NCBI GenBank assembly: GCA_963693315.1
Contig: OY856186.1
Span: 90,519,047-90,583,046, forward strand
Reading direction: 5' to 3'
Source of the DNA: Diogma glabrata
Taxonomy: Eukaryota > Arthropoda > Insecta > Diptera > Cylindrotomidae
Length of the DNA: 64,000 nucleotides
Made by a program: the position numbers and the translations under genes. Below, piece after piece: positions 47,072-59,901 of the stretch. The notes beneath the pieces were generated by a model, which did not search any database, was not told the origin of the DNA, and saw nothing but the letters and a program-made list of their open reading frames with translations. The first letter of the stretch is position 1; each line of letters begins with the position of its first letter.

Positions 47072-48060
47072 TTCACACATGTATATACTAACATACAGAC
47101 ACAAGTCCAATTACATGTTAGCATTAATTACTAAAAATTAAACAAATATACATAAATAACTTATAAAACGTACAAAATAGTAAATACAAAAAAAAAAAAA
47201 AAAAATTACTTTATATATTCAAACTAGATACTTTTAATAATTTGATTTTTGTAAACGGATAGCGAGCAAAAAAACAAATCAATTCTGTTAAACTTCTTGT
47301 TGTGAGTATCTTGAATTCTAAAAAGTGGAGAATGCATTCTAAAATTTTTTAATGAAGTGCTTATAAATAAAACATTCGGATCTCTGATGTTATACATAGA
47401 TACATCTCTTAGAACTATTTTATTAGATAACTCTGTTTCGATCGTTCTATTGACAATTTTGAAGAGCGCAATTTCATCTGCTAAGGATCTTCGGTCTTCT
47501 AGTGATTTTAAGCCATACCTTACAAGTCTACAGTTATAATTTTCATATGGAATGCTCATTTTGTAATTCAAAAACCGTGTGAATTTTTTTTGAACGCGTT
47601 CAAGTGTGGTAATATAAATATTATATTTAGGGTTCCAGATTGGAGATATATATTCCAATTGTGATCTAACAATACCATTAAAAATTGATATAAAGGACCT
47701 GTAGTAATTAAATTTGGAACAGACTCGCATCATAAATCCAAGCAGTTTGAGTGATTTGTTAACAATGTTTTGAATATGAATATTAAATTTTAGTTTGCAA
47801 TCCATTATAATTCCTAAATCTCGAACCGAGTCTTTTTCTATCAAAGCAACATTATTAATGTTATAGTTAAAATCAGTATGAAATGGTCGTGGTTTTACTT
47901 TGAGTGTCACACATTTATTAATATTTAGGTAAAGATCGTTTTTCACACACCAATCATATAATCTATCAAGGTCGGTTTGTAGAGTAAGACAGTCTTCAAT
48001 AGTTTTTATTTTCGAAAAAATTTTGAGATCATCATGTTGATTTGATTCATAAAATAATTC
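47036..48060 (-). pseudogene. 5'-truncated CR1/jockey-type LINE with (TAAA)n tail
   Basis: Minus-strand coding begins near the catalytic motif (HDDLKIFSKI, where ADD is expected). It continues LQTDLDRLYDWCVKNDLYL, DLGIIMDCKLKFNIHI, RSQLEYISPIWNP and LERVQKKFTRFLNYKM, to a stop at 47224. The 3' end on this strand is a (TAAA)n run at 47075-47036. The 240-codon frame is unbroken, but the element lacks the endonuclease and most of the RT. Confidence 0.85.
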
Positions 48061-48156
48061 AATTTTATTTCATGTTATTGTTGTTTATCTTTAACATTTT
48101 TTCTTGGAAAAAATGTGACTTTGAATACAATTTGTATTTTATGTAGAATCGTAACA

Positions 48157-48378
48157 TTAACCTTCACCTAAGCATGTTCGTTCCGAAGAGGTTCTAAATT
48201 TCTCCTCCAACTGTTGAATCAAAACATTTTTGTTTCTTTTTCTATTTCTCAGACTGTTTAAAATAACTTCCAGCCCCTTCCTAAGTCCTTGGCCATAACT
48301 TTGTTCTATATCGGCCCACGTTGATGAGTCTAGATGCTCATTTCTGTTAACGTTCTCCTTATATTTTCCATTTGAATG
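48157..48378 (-). other. Unassigned 73-codon open frame
   Basis: Opens after a stop at 48381 and ends with TAA at 48159-48157, with no ATG at the start. It reads HLDSSTWADIEQSYGQGLRK, then GLEVILNSLRNRKRNKN and VLIQQLEEKFRTSS. Composition is protein-like (charged helix), unlike its AT-rich surroundings. It could be a decayed exon or part of a transposon; I cannot assign it. Confidence 0.3.
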
Positions 48379-48948
48379 TTACACCTTTCTGCATGTCTAA
48401 ACTACTCTTATTTTTCCAGTTTCCGACTGAAACTTGTTCCAGATTGAAGACCTTTAAGCCATTTCATTTAAGTTGCTCACTTCGTTATGCAGCGGCTGTA
48501 GTATCCCCAAATTAACATCCAAATAAACATTACCAAATAATATTATAACCAATTATTACCAATGTAAATTCAATAAAGATTATTTGTGCAAAATTAACAA
48601 TCTTAAAATCAATTATTACAAAACAGTTTCTTTTAAATTAAATAAAATTAAAATACAAAATTAACAATCTTCAAATTAATTATTGCGAAACACTTTTTTA
48701 AATTAAATTAAATTAAAATACAAAATTGACAAATTAGGATTAAGTAATACGCGACATACATCAACAAATAAGAATATTTTATAAAATTTAAATTGGTAAT
48801 CAATTTTTAGTTTTTATGAAAAATGGGTCGATTAAGAAAAGTTTTTTGAATTAATAACCAGTCTAACGGTAACCACAGAACTATACAAACAGTCAGTAAC
48901 CAAGTTAATACAATAAGTTAAAATAAAGTAAAATAAAGTTTAAGCTCA
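48379..48948. other. AT-rich spacer
   Basis: Two diverged tandem segments (AAATTAACAATCTT..AATTATTACAAAACA) at about 48588-48735; nothing else recognised. Confidence 0.35.
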
Positions 48949-51305
48949 TAGACCGGGAGGCAGCGTTGCATTTTGGTTAGTGATTTGATGCCGATTGAAT
49001 TTAATTTTTATAGATAGATTAATTATATGTGATGTAGAAAATATGTGTCAGCCGTCAGACTTGCGGGGGGTGTGGTTGTGGGAGACTTTTAAACTGGTAA
49101 AAAAAACGAATTCCAAAAGTAATTTGATGCCGCTTCAAAATTTGTATGATGCATGTTTACACCATAGCAATTCAAAAAAAAGTCGTCAGCTGATTGGCGG
49201 ATGGGGGATTATACGTCAGCTCCTCGTATACATCAGTATAAAAATGCAATATAGTCAAGACCTTTCTGCATAGGATCTTGATGAAACTTTGGCAAATGAT
49301 CCAGGATTACTTGAAAATGGAAAATCTGAATTAATTTTAAATTTGGACAAAATGGCGGGGGGTCTCCCGAACACCTCTAAGTTTAAATCTTCAATAACTT
49401 CTAATCCCGACTTATGATCTTATGGAAACTTGGTAAATAAATTTTTAGTAGTGTTTCCAATATTTCTGCGTACCAACTTCCGGTTTGACAGTTCCGGTTA
49501 AAAAGTTTTTTTTCCAGGTATTTATCCCTACTGTAGCCTACAATTACCGATCGATTTTCATGAAACGTTGGTAAACGCTTTCAAGTAACATGAAAAACAT
49601 TTTGTTAGCTTTTGGAGTAAATTGGATAAAGGGTTGGGGGGTCCACCATACAACAGATGGTTTTTTCCACAATGTTTTTTATGTTTGTTGGGAGCATAAA
49701 ACATTCGTTCGGGAATGAATTTTGACGACACTTTGGAAAAAGATGCAAATATGTATGGCAAGAAACTGATTAGTTTTTTAGCGATAGTGAACAAAGTGGT
49801 GGGGGTCCCCCAAATACCTGTTCTTTTTAAAGCTTAATAACATCTGCACCTGATAATCGAATTGGATGAAACTTGGTACATAAACATTTGGTACGGTTCA
49901 CAACAGTTCTGCATCCCAACTTCCGGCTTTTCATTTCCGGTAAAAAATTTTGGTTTGTAATTTTTTGAAGTTTTTTCAGTGCATACAATAATGAAGTGAT
50001 TATGATGAAACTTATGGAAAAAGTTTCAATTAGTGAAAAATAGTTATCATCTTTTGGGACACATTGATCAAAGTGGCGGGGGGGTCTACCATACAACTGC
50101 TGAATTTTCGCACTTGGTTTTTAAAGTTTGTTGGGAGCATACAGACTTCATTCATTAATCAATTTTAGTGACACTTTGAAAAAATATGGAGACTTAAATG
50201 ACAAAAAACTGATTAGTTTTTGGACAATATTGAGATAAGTGATGGAGGGCCTCCCAAACACCTGCTTATTGTGTCACCATTTTTGCAATGTTTGTTGGGA
50301 GTACCAAACATTTTTACCGGAAATGAAAAACCGGAAGTTGGGATGCAGAACTTTTGTGAACCGTACCAAATGTTTATATACCAAGTTTCATCCAATTCGA
50401 TTATCAGGCAGATGTTATTAAGCTTTAAAAAAACAGGTGTTTGTTTGACCCCTCACAACTTGGTTCACTATCGCTCAAAAACTAATCAGTTTCTTGCCAT
50501 ACATATTTGCATCTTTTTGCAAAGTGTCGTCAAAATTCATTCCCGAACGAATGTTTTATGCTCCCAACAAACATAAAAACATTGTGGAAAAAACCATCTG
50601 TTGTATGGTGGGCCCCCCAACCCTTTATCCAATGTACTCCCAAAGCTAACAAAATGTTTTTCATGTTACTTGAAAGCGTTTACCAACGTTTCATGAAAAT
50701 CGATCGGTAATTGTAGGCTACAGTAGGGATAAATACCTGGAAAAAAAACTTTTTAACCGGAAGTGTTAAACCGGAAGTTAGTATGCAAAAATATTAGAAA
50801 CAGTATTAAAAATTTATATACCAAGTTTCCATAAGATCATAAGTCGGGATTAGAAGTTATTGAAGATTTAAACTTAGAAGTGTTCGGGAGACTCCCCGCC
50901 ATTTTGTCCAAATTTAAAATTAATACAGATTTTCCATTTTCAAGTGAACCTGGATCATTTGCCAAAGTTTCATCAAGATCCTATGCAGAAAGGTCTTGAC
51001 TATATTGCATTTGTATACTGATGTATACGAGGAGCTGACGTATAATCCCCCATCCGCCAATCAGCTGACGACTTTTTTTTCAATTGTTATGGTGTAAACA
51101 TGCATCATACAAATTTTGAAGTGGCATCAAATTACTTTTGGAATTCGTTTTTTTTACCAGTTTAAAAGTCTCCCACAACCACACCCCCCACTACTTTAGC
51201 AGCTGACCGCCAAATTTATCATCAGCTGGAGTTAATTAATTAAAATAAATAAAAATCAACCGGCATCAAATGACTTTTTCATTTGCAACGCTGCCTCCCG
51301 GTCTA
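48949..51305. mobile_element. Fold-back element, 2.36 kb, with TAGACCGGGAGGCAGCG ends
   Basis: TAGACCGGGAGGCAGCG at 48949 is exactly inverted at the right end (51305). Almost the whole left arm (to about 49945) is repeated inverted in the right arm (about 50310-51305), including GGGGGTGTGGTTGTGGGAG near 49066 and GACGTATAATCCCCCATCCG near 51036 with their partners. The central part (49945-50310) adds extra repeat units of the family in 42461-45700. No transposase gene. Target duplication was not found. Confidence 0.87.
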
Positions 51306-51953
51306 TCATGTAAATAAGTTAAGTTAATTTTTATTGAAGTTAAGTGGGTAAATCGAGTAATTAACGTGAAATCGATTAATACGGTGTGAAAACCAAGTTA
51401 AATAAACAATTACAAAAGCCAATGTTTACATACAAAATTTGTAAAAATATAACGGACAAGTTATACTTATAAATGCATACGAATATAATCGTTTTAAAAA
51501 GTTATACGAACTATTATTAAATAAAAACACAAATTAAAAGTGAGAAAAATATACGTTTTATTTTATTCCATCTGCGAAGTAGTGTTACACACCATATCAA
51601 TACTACCATCATAAATAGTGGTGCATCCTGAATAAATATTAGTGCATCCACCTGTTTTACTAACTTTACGTAAACAGTAGTGACAAATTGTGTGTAGTGA
51701 CAAATTGCGACTCAAATAGTGTGTGAAACAACCATAATCGCAATACATTCTCAATAATTAGTGCACTAAAGCTAACATTGTCACTACATTTTAACATAGT
51801 AGTGTACGTAAAATAAATTGCACTACACGGCCGTTGTTTACTTTAAAATTTTCGCCGTTCGATATAACGTCTGCGTTGTTTGTCCTCTCTCTCCCTCATC
51901 GATTTAGATGATGTTCCTAAATTTTTCTGTGCACTGCATTTTTGTTGATCGTT
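51306..51953. other. Unassigned
   Basis: No gene recognised. 51590-51840 is rich in near-repeats of TAGTG and GTGCAT (for example AAATAGTGGTGCATCC, TAATTAGTGCACTAAAG). Confidence 0.3.
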
Positions 51954-52812
51954 GCACTAAAAAAATCGTTCATAAAATTTACAGAAATGTCCTTCGATTC
52001 AACACACATTTCCGTTATTTTTGATCCTACAAATTGTTCGTTGAATACATACAACAAATTGATGTCAGATGAATTTATCTTAAAAACAATTTTTAATGAA
52101 CAGTTTGTAAATTTTACAGACATGTTTGTTAAATATTACGAACAAATCCATAATCGGACTGTTAAAATAACAAACATGTTTGTTAACTTTTGACATTTTA
52201 TTTTATTGATTTTATCAAATATTTCCAAAACTATTATTTAGTTATAATTAGTTTATATTTTATTATTATATACTATTAAATTACTCAAGATTTTTTCTAA
52301 AATGATTATGATTAAAATTTACCGAAACAAAATTTACCGTTATAGACATCTTTAAAACAAAACTGTAGACTTTCATTAAATATATTAGAACATTAGAAGA
52401 ATTATTTCAATTTCAATAAAATTTCACTCATTTTTTGGGGTATTTTAATTGACACAATTCATTAGATACTTTTACACTTTTTCTTAAAATTATGCTTTTT
52501 ATTTCTCATAAACTTCACTTTTACTGTATTTCTCATAAACTTCACTAAGTTCACTATAAATTTCAAGCCCTTACTACTCGAATTTTTTCATATTTATATT
52601 TTATATTTTTGGTATTTGGCTATTTTATTCAACAAACGAAAATCAACGAACTGTTCGTAAAGGTAGTTAAAAATATTTAACAAACATATTTGTTGAAAAC
52701 TGGCAATTAACAAACATGTTCGTTCAAACAAAAGAAAATCAAATAACGTGTCCTTTAAATGAATTCAACAGACCATTGTTTGTTGTATTTTACCTACAAT
52801 TTTTTTTCAGTG
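51954..52812. mobile_element. Candidate MITE with CACT(A/G)AAAAAAAT ends
   Basis: Left CACTAAAAAAATCGT near 51955 and right ATTTTTTTTCAGTG near 52799-52812 are inverted and imperfect. Inside, the palindrome AACAAACATGTTTGTTA occurs near 52170 and related AACAAACATRTT motifs near 52682 and 52710. The termini resemble those of the CACTA-like element at 57360. Target duplication is unclear. Confidence 0.4.
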
Positions 52813-53323
52813 TGCCAATATATCTTTGGACTCTGCTTCATTCAACAGTAGTGGCATTTCAACCTTTATTAACCTTCAGAATCCCACATCCAAAACCGAA
52901 TAATATATATTTTATTTTGATGGTTTTATTTTGCATCCATTTAATTGTTCCTTTAATTGAGGATTGACAAGCACCCGCTTTGCGGTCTGACAATGCCCAG
53001 ATTCCAATATGGGATTGCGGTTTTACAATTAGATTACAAAAATCAATAGCATCCCATAGTAGATTACTGCAGTTGTCCTATTCCGGTACATCGTGAAATA
53101 GGAATTGAGAAATAAAAAAGCAACTTTTTCATAACTAGCATTCCGTACCGTGGGAAATAACAAATTCGTATTAAAAAATATTTCTTTAGTGCATCAAAAT
53201 TACACCCAAAAAAGCAGTTAAAGAAATGAGAGAAAGAAGAACTAAAGTTGGTGGAAAGATCTTTGACTTGTGAACTACATGATAACGCAACAAATAAGAA
53301 GTTTGTTTAGTCGCATAGTTGGG
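52813..53323. other. Unassigned
   Basis: No gene recognised; possibly the 5' flank of the candidate exon that follows. Confidence 0.3.
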
Positions 53324-53407
53324 ATGACAACAAAGAAAGGAAAGCTTGTGGACATAGATCAAATCCTTGTAGAAGAACACATTAAACAAGATGAGAATAA
53401 TGAACAG
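53324..53407 (+). CDS. Candidate first coding exon of an unknown gene
   Basis: ATG at 53324 opens 28 codons (MTTKKGKLVDIDQILVEEHI and onward, ending DENNEQ) directly followed by a consensus donor CAG|GTAAGT at 53408. The frame stays open upstream for a few codons only. The coding-like composition stands out from the AT-rich surroundings. No downstream exon could be identified, so the gene is unknown and the call is tentative. Confidence 0.3.
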
Positions 53408-54328
53408 GTAAGTTACCACACAAAGCATTTTTATTGCGAATTTTAAAATTTAAAACTTTGTTTTTTATACTGACTTTAAAATATATCGTTTTATGATTAT
53501 AATTAATTAGATAGACATCAGAGAAATTTTGTAGCTGTTTGTAACGCTTTAGAATGGTTAAACATTTTTACTGTTTGTAAATTTCTTATTAAGTTTCCAT
53601 ATATCATTAAACTTAATTTCCTCGTGAAGAAGATCAAAATGAAGTTAACTTAACCCTAAAGCAGATGAGAAGCTGAAAAATATATAAAATACGGTATAAC
53701 TTCGAAGGGATTCGTCTTATGTTTTTTTTTTTTTATCGGAAAGGGGGATGGGTTTTGTGGGATTGCGATTTTGTAATTACATATTTACTAAATCAATTAT
53801 TTTCCAATAATTGTACTGATTAATCCAATAGTTATTGATGTAGGTCACTTATGGGTTTAGCCGGAAAAAGGCAAAAAACAACGAAAACAACTGTTTGATC
53901 ACCCTGTAAAAAACTCTCCTTTTTATGATAATACTGCCATCTGTTGGGGAACTTTGGTAACAGTCGTTACCGGGAAAAAAGGAAAGCGCCAAAAATAAAT
54001 AAACAGTTGAAACAAAATATGATGAAAAAAGAGATGCAATCATACAATAGATACATATAAGCTAGAAATTTTGGTTACAAAATCAATTAGTTTTTTCCTG
54101 ACGAATAGACAACCCAGAATTAAAAATAATAGACGAAAATCAACAATTTATAAAATTATCAAAGTAAGATTTTTGAATGAAAATTGGATTCACACGAAAG
54201 TGGAAGACATCCATTGGTTCATTTATTTTTCCTTTGCTTTTTTTTTGAAATTTCACCAGGGTAAGCTATAGGCAAGGTATTTCATGAAAATTTTGATACA
54301 AAAATAATTTTTATAAATAGAATAATTT
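53408..54328. other. Unassigned
   Basis: AT-rich, T-runs at about 53722-53734. No gene or repeat boundary recognised. Confidence 0.3.
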
Positions 54329-54450
54329 TAGGTAGATTTCATATAAAAATCTACCTATTGTAACGTGCTTCATATCGGAATTTCGGAAAAATTTTGGTGC
54401 CAAACGACTATATATGATAAGCGGAGACGGAAAATCAAAATGAAAAAAAA

Positions 54451-54481
<31 letters not shown>

Positions 54482-56041
54482 ACGATATGAGGTATAACAG
54501 AATTATCCGGCACTCTCACGGTCGCACTTTTCGACCTACACCAAAAATATTATGTGTGTATATTACGGCAAACAATCTCTTGGACAAGTTCGCGAACTGG
54601 CCATATCGGGGTATCATTTAAGCGGCTAGAGCCTTAAAAGTCGAATAATCTAAGACGTTATAACTTCCGTTTGAATCATAATGGTTAAATAAAATTGATA
54701 AATATTGAATATTTAAACTATTTTTTATCATTTTTTGCAAAATGAAAACCTCAGCGCAAAAGGTTCCTGAAAAATCAGCTGTTTTAAAAATGTACTGAAC
54801 TTTGTTGTCCTCGATATAGATGAAAATAACCAAGCTTACAAATGAAAACCTTCCAAAACATAAATACGTAGATAAATCTATCCAAAACTTAAAAAATAAA
54901 TTGTTTAAGTTCAGAGGTTGAGACCCTGGGTCGGTTAAAACAAAAACAAACGCAAACGTCCATGTCTTCATCATTTTTGAGTTTCTTTTGCTTAAACTCA
55001 TATTTTCTTTTAGATTAACTTTTCAACTATAATCTCAGAAACTTTCAGCTTTCTATCCCTAGAGGCTCCAATTTTATAAGCTTAAACAAAAAACCTTTTA
55101 CATATCTTACAAAGCCTAATATATGTGAAAATTAAAAAAATGAAAATTTATATAAAATTAATATTGAATTTTGTTTTAGTTTTGTTGACATTTACTTGCA
55201 AATACTATTCGAACAAATTGATAGATCTTTGTGCGATAGGCGTTCAAAAGGATCTATATATGAAAAACATTTTAGGGAGCTATTATATAATTTACCAACC
55301 GAATAATTAGTTAGTATTAATTAAACAGTAAAATTAAGCATGTAAATTCCTATAAAAATAACAGATATGTATAAACTTTAATAAAACATGTGTTAATATC
55401 ACACAGCGTTTAAAAAAATTCATATTTAATAACATAAAACCATAATGATCACCCCCAAATCTAATTAACCAAATTTTTGTTCTTCATGGTTATTTAGATA
55501 TTGTATATATAAAAGAAAAATTTGCGAAGATTGCATTTGTATGCAATTTTTCAATTTATTTGTATTGTTTTTATTTTGAATTTTTGTTTTGTATTCAAAT
55601 TGCATATAGAACCAATTACATATGTTATTAGGAATTTTGTTTTGTTTTTGAAAAATTAAACGATTATGTGGGTGATTTGGGAAACTATTTTATATGTATT
55701 TCGGAAACGATCTTGGTATTGTATAACAATAGATAACTAAATAAAACAATGCGCGTATGGAAAATGTTTAATAGGTGATGAAAATTTTAATATGTATATA
55801 TGTATGGCGTTGCGTTAGATGTATAATTGCGAAGATTGCATTTGTATGCAATTTTTCAATTTATTTGTATTGTTTTTATTTTAAATTTTTGTTTTGTATT
55901 CAAATTGCATATAGAACCAATTACATATGTTATTAGAAATTTTGTTTTGTTTTACGTAGATTTCATATATTAGGTAGATTTCATATATGCCAAACGACTA
56001 TATATGTAAAGAACCTTTAAAACAAAAACAAAAAAAAAATT

Positions 56042-56077
<36 letters not shown>

Positions 56078-56664
56078 CGATATGAGGTATAACGGAATTT
56101 AGCGGCACTCTCACGGTCGCATTTTTCGACCTAGACCAAAATTTTTTTCTGAGCGTATTGCGGCAAACAATTTCTTGGATAAGTTCGACAACTGGCCATA
56201 TCCGGGTACAGGTTAAGAGTCTAGAGCCTTGAAACTGTCAAAAACAAAGCGTTATAACGGCCCTTTGGGGCAAATTATGTAAAAAAATTTATAAATATTA
56301 ATTATTTGAACATATTTCTATCATTTTTTAAAAAGCCAGATATCTGCAATAAAAGGTTCTTTAGCTATCTGCAATAAACTGTGTGAAGTACAACGGCATT
56401 TTGCGGCACTTTCACGGTCGCATTTTTTCACTTACGCTAAAAATATTTTCTGGGTATGTTGCGGCAAACAGTTTCCTGAATATGCTTGACAATTGGCCAT
56501 ATCGGGGTACAGGTTAAGTGCTTAGAGCCCAAAATATGTATAAAATAATGTTTATTTTTAAAGTTTGTTTAATACTTCTGTTTTTAATTAGTGTTTTTTA
56601 TAAAGTAATCTGATAAATCCGATTCTAATTGCACACATAACTGTCTGATCCCGAAATCTACCTA
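54329..56664. mobile_element. Repeat element with TAGGTAGATTTC inverted ends
   Basis: TAGGTAGATTTC at 54329 and GAAATCTACCTA at 56653-56664. Internally, a unit containing GCCAAACGACTATATATG, an (AT)n tract, AACGATATGAGGTATAAC, CACTCTCACGGTCGCA and CTGGCCATATC occurs at about 54390-54640 and 55985-56270, with a third partial unit at 56385-56530. A separate 120-bp segment (GCGAAGATTGCATTTGTATG) is duplicated at 55526 and 55829. No transposase seen. Confidence 0.65.
54618..55001 (-). other. Open frame of 127 codons, unassigned
   Basis: A minus-strand frame (MSLSKRNSKMMKTWTFAFVF and onward) inside the repeat element. It has no recognised domain and Phe/Ile-rich composition; probably chance. Confidence 0.15.
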
Positions 56665-57184
56665 TTTCTAGCGGATATACCTGCCGCTCGGACTTTTTTT
56701 ATACAAATATAATTCAAATCATTTATACAAATAAATAAAACCTGTTTGTAAGTAAAAAAATATGGAAGGGCAAAAATATGAAATCTCACAGCTCTGAGAT
56801 ATCAAGACTTCGGTCTGGGTTAAGGATTTTGATATAGTTTTCGGCAAAAAACTTTTATGAGGACTTGATTTTAAGTTTTGGGCAGCGATGTATATCAAAC
56901 ATGACTCTTGGTTAAAGTACAAGTATGTTTTTGTCTCTGTTTAGAAATTTATTACAAAAACAGTTTTTTTCCATTTAACTTTACAGCTCATTATATTTAT
57001 ATTATTTAATTTGGTTTAGATTATTTTACTTACATTTAGATGTCATTATTGATGTTTAATGTTGTTTTAATTTGTATGGCTTATACATGTATGTGTAACT
57101 GAAATTAATTTAACAGAAATAAAAAACTTAAAATACGACTAATCTACTTAAATGATAAACTTATGCTAACGCCTATGATAAGAG
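56665..57184. other. Unassigned
   Basis: AT-rich, no gene recognised. Confidence 0.3.
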
Positions 57185-57285
57185 GTGCGTTCGATTTGAC
57201 TGAAACAACTGAAAAAACAACAACAATTGCATTCAATTTTTCAGTTGTATCAGTTGCTTCAGTCAAATCGAGCACGGCTAAGGTG
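57185..57285. repeat. Short fold-back (~100 bp)
   Basis: GTGCGTTCGATTTGACTGAA at 57186 and TTCAGTCAAATCGAGCAC ending near 57276 are inverted, with CAACTGAAAAA and TTTTTCAGTTG inside. A small palindromic repeat beside the CACTA element. Confidence 0.7.
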
Positions 57286-57992
57286 TGTGAGATTTCATTT
57301 TGTGATGTTATTGAAACATAGATGTATAAGTGAATTATTTGCATTATAGGACATACATACACTGAGAAAAAAAATTCACATATTTTTCAATAGATTCCCT
57401 TCTTAATATGGTTTATCTTGAATTCTGCTTAAAATGCCTATTTTTAAGCAGATTCTTCTTAAATATTTATACGAAACCCTTTTAATTTAATTCGTAAAAT
57501 CTTCTTATTATCAAAAAAGGGAGATCACTTAATTTTCATTAGACAATCTTATTATTTCATTTAATTAAATAGGAAATTCTTATCAACTTTTAGTTAAGGT
57601 TTTTATTATATATTTGAAATAAAGAATATCCTTATTAATATTATGAGAATACTTTTTAACTATCAATAATTATATGTTTCACCACATACAAGCTTCATCG
57701 TAATATTTCGGAGAAAAAACCGAAATGATGCAACAAAAAAGCACGTTGTTCTAATTTATTCATACACGTTTCGGATTCAGTGCCACTACCTAGCTCTAAT
57801 ATTTTGGTGTTCAAACTTGCTAAATAATTAAAAAATTATTTGCCTGTAAACTAAGTGTAAATAAATTATTATTATTATTAAATACTGTTATTTATAAAAA
57901 ATGTAATAAAATATTTAATTGATAGAAGTTCAGTGACATAAAAATTAAAAACTCGTACACTTTCATCTATAGAAAATAAGTGAACTTTAATA

Positions 57993-59526
57993 ATGAATGA
58001 TGAAAACATTACATGTGTGGTAATTCCAATTCCCACATACGAGGAAAATGACATTGAGGAAGTGCAATCAATCCTCACATCTTGGGGCTTATCCAATGCA
58101 ACAATGCAGTTATTAACAGCATATGGTTATAATACCGTAAAACATTTGGAAGCCATAGAAATAACTGATTTGGATAATATTTTTAATAATGTAGATCTGA
58201 CTTTTCACGCAGAAAAAACTCTTTTAAAAAAAGAATTGAAGAATTGGAGAATTGAAAGGGTATGTATTAAATAATTTGTAATATTAAGTTTTAAAAGAAT
58301 AATTTGTGCTAAATCAAAACTTGTGAAATGTCTTTTAATAATTAAACATATTTTAAAGGGAATACCCATGATATCGGATGCCGATACTGTACCAAATAAT
58401 TCAAGCTCAAAAATATTGGAATGGTTAGAAAAAGTATCGAATGACATGACATCTGGCAACTCAAGCAACAATTCTTATGATTATGCTGAAAATTTAGATG
58501 AAAAATTTTTAAATCATCCAAGTGGAGAAAATCTACGGGAAATTTTACAAAAATCCATTAAAGGAAAACTTATTATATCATACTATGCACAGTACAACAA
58601 ACTGGATACTAAAAAACAAATTACAAATTTAATTGTTAATTTATATTCATCTACTCAAAGAAAGATGGGATATAAGGACATGCAACAGTGGGCTCTGGCA
58701 ATAGCTGAATGTCCAACCAAAAGTTGCGTAAGTGTTTTTATGCATACCAACCAATTTTATAATTACTTGTGATCATAGAAAACTTTATTTTAATAGGATA
58801 CTTACTACTTGGCTCGCAAATCAGGTAAAAAGAATCCTTCGGGAAAACTTTTCTCAAGATATTGTAATGTCCCAAACGAGAAAACGGATTTAAGCACCAA
58901 AAACGATAATGACTCAGAACCATCTCATACCCCAGAAACAAACGAACCAAACAAGCATTATTTTTAGAATAGAATAATACAGTTCTAATCACATTTTTTA
59001 AAGCAGAGGAACTAAAACATTTACATTGTCGGTTAAAAACTAACGCTAAACCTTGGGAAACCGTTATTAATTATTGGGAATCAACAGTTTCACTCAAAGT
59101 ACCCCAATTTCAGGCGGAAACTAATCTTGATAAGTTATTAAATGAAAGGCCGCGCTTTAATGAAGGAGAAGGGTATCAATTGGTATGATCTATTATATTA
59201 CAGTACTTTTAATTTAGTAAGCTGTACATTTACATTTATTCTAGATTGACATCGATTTCAATTATTTATTTCCAAATAAACAAGATCTCCTCCTTAATGG
59301 GTATGACACTTTCGTGGAAAAAATTCTTTTAGATTTTGAGGAAGATGTCAAAGATAAAGCTACAAAACATCTGCTTCATTCTTTAAAAACTGATAAAATG
59401 GAAAACAGTAATAATATATGAAAGGTACATACTTAAAATTTAAACTTAAAAATATTTTATTTTACAGATTCTAGAAATTGCATATGTGCAATGATTCTCA
59501 ATTCTGAAACCACAGCGAACAAGTAA
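57993..59526 (+). CDS. Accessory ORF1 of the CACTA-like element, multi-exon
   Basis: Exon 1 (57993-58259) begins MNDENITCVVIPIPTY and includes a SAM-like helical segment (LTSWGLSNATMQLLTAYGYN). Exon 2 (58359-58727) contains KIPM-free linker and SYYAQYNKLDTKKQITNLIV and MGYKDMQQWALAIAECP; exon 3 starts at 58797 (DTYYLARKSGKKNPSGKLF). Later pieces near 59008-59182 (KTNAKPWETVINYWEST) and 59245-59407 (IDIDFNYLFPNKQDLLLNGY) continue in the style of one family, with GT-AG borders. The link from exon 3 to the piece at 59008 is unclear because exon 3 reaches a stop at 58966. Beyond 59527 related sequence (to 59880) shows frameshifts. Probable DNA-binding or assembly partner of the transposase; I know the protein type from uncharacterised insect sequences only. 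Confidence 0.55.
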
Positions 59527-59901
59527 ATATCACAAGCCAACAATGCTGATGCTCAAAATGATTTTATTATACATGTGATAACAACTAACGATTTAGAACC
59601 AACCTTAGAAAAAATAAAGCTGTAAATATTAAAAACAAAACAAAAATTCAACCTAAAATAATTGTTGTTGGACTAACCTTACAAAATCTTGAAGAATTTT
59701 ATATTTATGCTGATGCAATTAAGTATAAATTTTGTAGTTTTTTAAAATGTTTATAAGTTGGAGTACTCACAAACAAGCAAATTAGTATGGATATTTTTTG
59801 AAAAGTATTTTTTTCACTTAAATTCAGAAAATTTTTCTGAAGTTACAAATTTAATTTATAAATTAAAAAATATTAAGGTATAAAAATAAAATAAATAAAA
59901 A

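Noticed and set aside
54451..54480. (AT)n tracts at 54451 and 56044 as replication or regulatory signals
   Set aside because: Simple microsatellites within repeated units; no further support.
57144..57362. 72-codon minus-strand frame as a host gene
   Set aside because: It is likely LINE 3' sequence interrupted by the CACTA insertion and includes a palindromic repeat.
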